7,880 bases of DNA, taken from NCBI GenBank assembly GCA_946543025.1, contig CAMNLN010000163.1, forward strand, positions 1-7,880, given 5' to 3'. The notes under the pieces are model-generated. The model was not told where the DNA came from. It did no database searches and saw nothing but the letters and a program-made list of their open reading frames with translations. Position numbers and translations under genes: made by a program. Of the stretch, positions 5,907 through 7,880 are shown in pieces; position 1 is the first letter of the stretch, and each line of letters begins with the position of its first letter. The stretch is from an uncultured Verrucomicrobiota bacterium. GTDB taxonomy: Bacteria; Verrucomicrobiota; Kiritimatiellia; RFP12; UBA1067.

Positions 5907-5937
5907 GCGCGCCGTCTTGTCAGACGAGCTCGCGCGC
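5907..5937. terminator. GC-rich hairpin between convergent ruvC and transketolase genes
   Basis: GCGCGC (5907-5912) pairs with GCGCGC (5932-5937), with a one-sided 5-nt bulge, above an inner stem CGTCT (5913-5917) with AGACG (5922-5926) and a TGTC loop. It begins 2 bp after the ruvC stop and includes the transketolase stop codon. No T-tract follows on either strand, so it is not a canonical intrinsic terminator, though its position suits a shared transcript end. Confidence 0.3.
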
Positions 5938-7880
5938 CTTGGCGAGCACGTTGTCCGCAGTGAAGCCGAATTCCGCGGCCAGCTCCTTGTAGGGGCCGGA
6001 CGCGCCGAAGGTCTCGAGCGTCACGTAGCGCGTCGTCGCCGAGTTGATCTGGTAGCGCTCCCAGCCGAACTTCACGCCGGCTTCCACGATCACGCGCTTC
6101 TCGCACGTGCCGGGGATCACGCTCTCGCGGTATGAAAGAGGCTGCGCCTCGAAAAGCTCGCGGCACGGCATCGAGACGACGCGCGCCGTGCGGCCGAGGT
6201 CGGCCAACTTCTTCGCGGCCTCGATGCAGAGCGACACTTCCGAGCCGGACGCGATGAACATCACCTCCGGCATCGGGCCGTTGTCCCAGATCACGTATGC
6301 GCCCTTCGCCACCTTCTCCGGCGTGACGCCGTCGAGGATCGGCAGGTTCTGGCGCGTGGTGAGGATACAGGACGGTCCTTCCGAGCGCTTCAGCATCGCC
6401 AGCCAGGCGGCGCCGGTCTCGTTCGCGTCCGCCGGGCGGAACACGGCCACGTTCGGCATGGCGCGCATGGCGGCCAGCTGCTCCACCGGCTCGTGCGTGG
6501 GGCCGTCTTCGCCCACGTAGAACGAGTCGTGCGAGAAAACGAAGAGCGACGGGAGCTCCATCAGCGCCGCGAGGCGGATCGCCGGGCGGCAGTAGTCGCT
6601 GAACACGAAGAACGTGGCGCCGAACGCGCGGAAGCCGCCGTGGGCCACGATACCGTTTACGATGGACGTCATCGCCAGCTCGCGGATGCCGAAGTGGAGG
6701 TTGCGGCCCGTGAAGGCTCCTGCGGCGACGTCGCCAAGTCCCTTGAGATAGGTCTTGTTGGAAGGTGCGAGGTCTGCGCTGCCGCCCACGAGGTTCGGCA
6801 CCGCCGCCGCAAGGGCGTTCATGACGGTGCCGCAGGCCGCGCGCGTGGCGACGGGCTTGGCGGGATCGAACACCGGGAGCTTTGCGGCGAGATCGGAGGG
6901 AAGGGCATTGCGCATCGCGGCGTCACGCGCGGCCGCTTTCTCGGGGTTTGCCGCCGCCCAGTCCTTGGCGAGCTTCTTCCAGCGGAGGTTCATGCGGTGG
7001 CACGCCGCGCCGCGGTCTTCGAACCAGTCGTACACGTCGCCCGGCACGTCAAAGGTCTTCACGGGGTCGAAGCCGAGCGCGCGCTTGAGGCCGATCAGCT
7101 CCTCCTGTCCAAGCGGCGCACCGTGGACGTCGGCCGTGTCATGCTTCGTGGGCGCGCCCTGGCCGATGTGCGTCTTCGCGACGATGATGACGGGCTGGCC
7201 CGTCACCTTCAGCGCCTTGCGGTAGGCGCGGTCGATGGAATCGAAGTCGTGTCCGTCGCAGGCGAGCACCTTCCAGCCGTAGCCCTCGAACCGAAGCTTC
7301 ACGTCGTCGGCGAGCGCAAGTTTCGTGCTGCCCTCGATGGTGATGCCGTTGTCGTCGTAGATCACCACGAGCTTGTCGAGCTTCAGGCAGCCGGCGAGAG
7401 AGCAGGCCTCGTGCGAGATGCCTTCTTCCAGGTCGCCGTCGCCGCAGAAGCACCAGGTACGATGGTCAGCTATTTCAAAACCCTCCATGTTGTCGCGCGC
7501 GGCCTCCATGCGCTCGGCGATGGCCATGCCCACGGCCATCGCGAGGCCCTGGCCGAGCGGGCCGGTGGTGACTTCCACGCCGGGCAACGCGTTGCGCTCC
7601 GGGTGGCCGGCGCAACGCGAGCCCACCTGGCGGAACGTCTTCAGCTCGTCGAGCTTCAGGTCGCCCACGCCGGCGAGGTGGAAGAGCGAGTAGACGAGCG
7701 CGGAGCCGTGACCGCCGGAGAAAACGAGCCGGTCGCGGTTGGGCCACGCGGCGTCCTTCGGGTCTATGTTCAGGTACTTCAGCCACAGCGAGGCGGCCAG
7801 GTCGGCCAGTCCGAGCGGCGCGCCGGGATGGCCGCTCTTCGCCTTTTCGATCGTATCCGCCGCCAGGCAGCGAATCGTGT
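5920..7880 (-). CDS. tkt: Transketolase (5' end cut by the window edge)
   Basis: This is a thiamine-diphosphate transketolase of the pentose phosphate/Calvin pathways, moving two-carbon ketol units between sugar phosphates. Counting from the first complete visible codon at 7878, 652 residues are seen, so only a handful are missing from a protein usually about 650-670 aa. Landmarks are SGHPGAPLG near visible residue 15, LVFSGGHGSAL at about 50-60, the ThDP/Mg motif GDG (146-148) ending about 30 residues later in DDN, the FGIRELAM strand with the catalytic glutamate (about 6670-6700), and GEDGPTHEP (about 6484-6514). The GTG at 7668 is internal: the frame stays open and homologous up to the window edge. 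The stop is at 5920-5922, 15 bp from the ruvC stop. The gene is transcribed from outside the window toward ruvC. No frame break is seen. Confidence 0.96.
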   Translation of the reverse strand, partial: TIRCLAADTIEKAKSGHPGAPLGLADLAASLWLKYLNIDPKDAAWPNRDRLVFSGGHGSALVYSLFHLAGVGDLKLDELKTFRQVGSRCAGHPERNALPGVEVTTGPLGQGLAMAVGMAIAERMEAARDNMEGFEIADHRTWCFCGDGDLEEGISHEACSLAGCLKLDKLVVIYDDNGITIEGSTKLALADDVKLRFEGYGWKVLACDGHDFDSIDRAYRKALKVTGQPVIIVAKTHIGQGAPTKHDTADVHGAPLGQEELIGLKRALGFDPVKTFDVPGDVYDWFEDRGAACHRMNLRWKKLAKDWAAANPEKAAARDAAMRNALPSDLAAKLPVFDPAKPVATRAACGTVMNALAAAVPNLVGGSADLAPSNKTYLKGLGDVAAGAFTGRNLHFGIRELAMTSIVNGIVAHGGFRAFGATFFVFSDYCRPAIRLAALMELPSLFVFSHDSFYVGEDGPTHEPVEQLAAMRAMPNVAVFRPADANETGAAWLAMLKRSEGPSCILTTRQNLPILDGVTPEKVAKGAYVIWDNGPMPEVMFIASGSEVSLCIEAAKKLADLGRTARVVSMPCRELFEAQPLSYRESVIPGTCEKRVIVEAGVKFGWERYQINSATTRYVTLETFGASGPYKELAAEFGFTADNVLAKARELV

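Noticed and set aside
7666..7668. GTG as the transketolase start
   Set aside because: The frame continues upstream to the window edge with conserved transketolase sequence (SGHPGAPLG and SGGHGSAL), so the true start is outside the window.

Overview
The window is a GC-rich (by eye roughly 60% or more) bacterial chromosomal segment with eight protein-coding genes and very little spare DNA. No rRNA, tRNA, CRISPR array, insertion sequence or phage gene is visible. Nothing in it fixes the taxonomy. The high GC, the housekeeping content and a duplicated Whirly-like protein give me an impression of the Planctomycetes-Verrucomicrobia-Chlamydiae group (Verrucomicrobiota/Kiritimatiellota-like), but this is a guess.

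Layout. (1) 1-580: a recognisable sigma70-type promoter and a DUF456 membrane protein. (2) 581-702: an AT-richer regulatory gap with four head-to-tail 11-bp repeats (588-631) just upstream of an extended -10 promoter. (3) 703-1311: a 202-aa protein that I read as two copies of a strand-rich/helix unit, resembling the Whirly/PC4 single-stranded nucleic-acid-binding fold. (4) 1457-1915: a YraN/UPF0102 nuclease-fold protein. (5) 1977-5904: a tightly packed five-gene run behind its own promoter: a BaiN/YhiN (HI0933-like) flavoprotein, a small Smr-domain protein, a sensor histidine kinase, an OmpR-type response regulator and the Holliday junction resolvase RuvC. Junctions overlap or are 1-12 bp apart. 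(6) 5920-7880, minus strand: a transketolase that converges on ruvC, lacks only its first few residues at the window edge, and is separated from ruvC by 15 bp containing a GC-rich hairpin.

How it fits together. Several genes belong to nucleic-acid families (Whirly-like, YraN, Smr, RuvC). The two-component pair in the middle of the ruvC transcript would couple an unknown envelope signal to the same transcript as a recombination enzyme and a flavoprotein; this may be functional or only chance co-transcription. The most unusual signal is the 11-bp repeat array before the Whirly-like gene, which looks like an operator with one site per helical turn.
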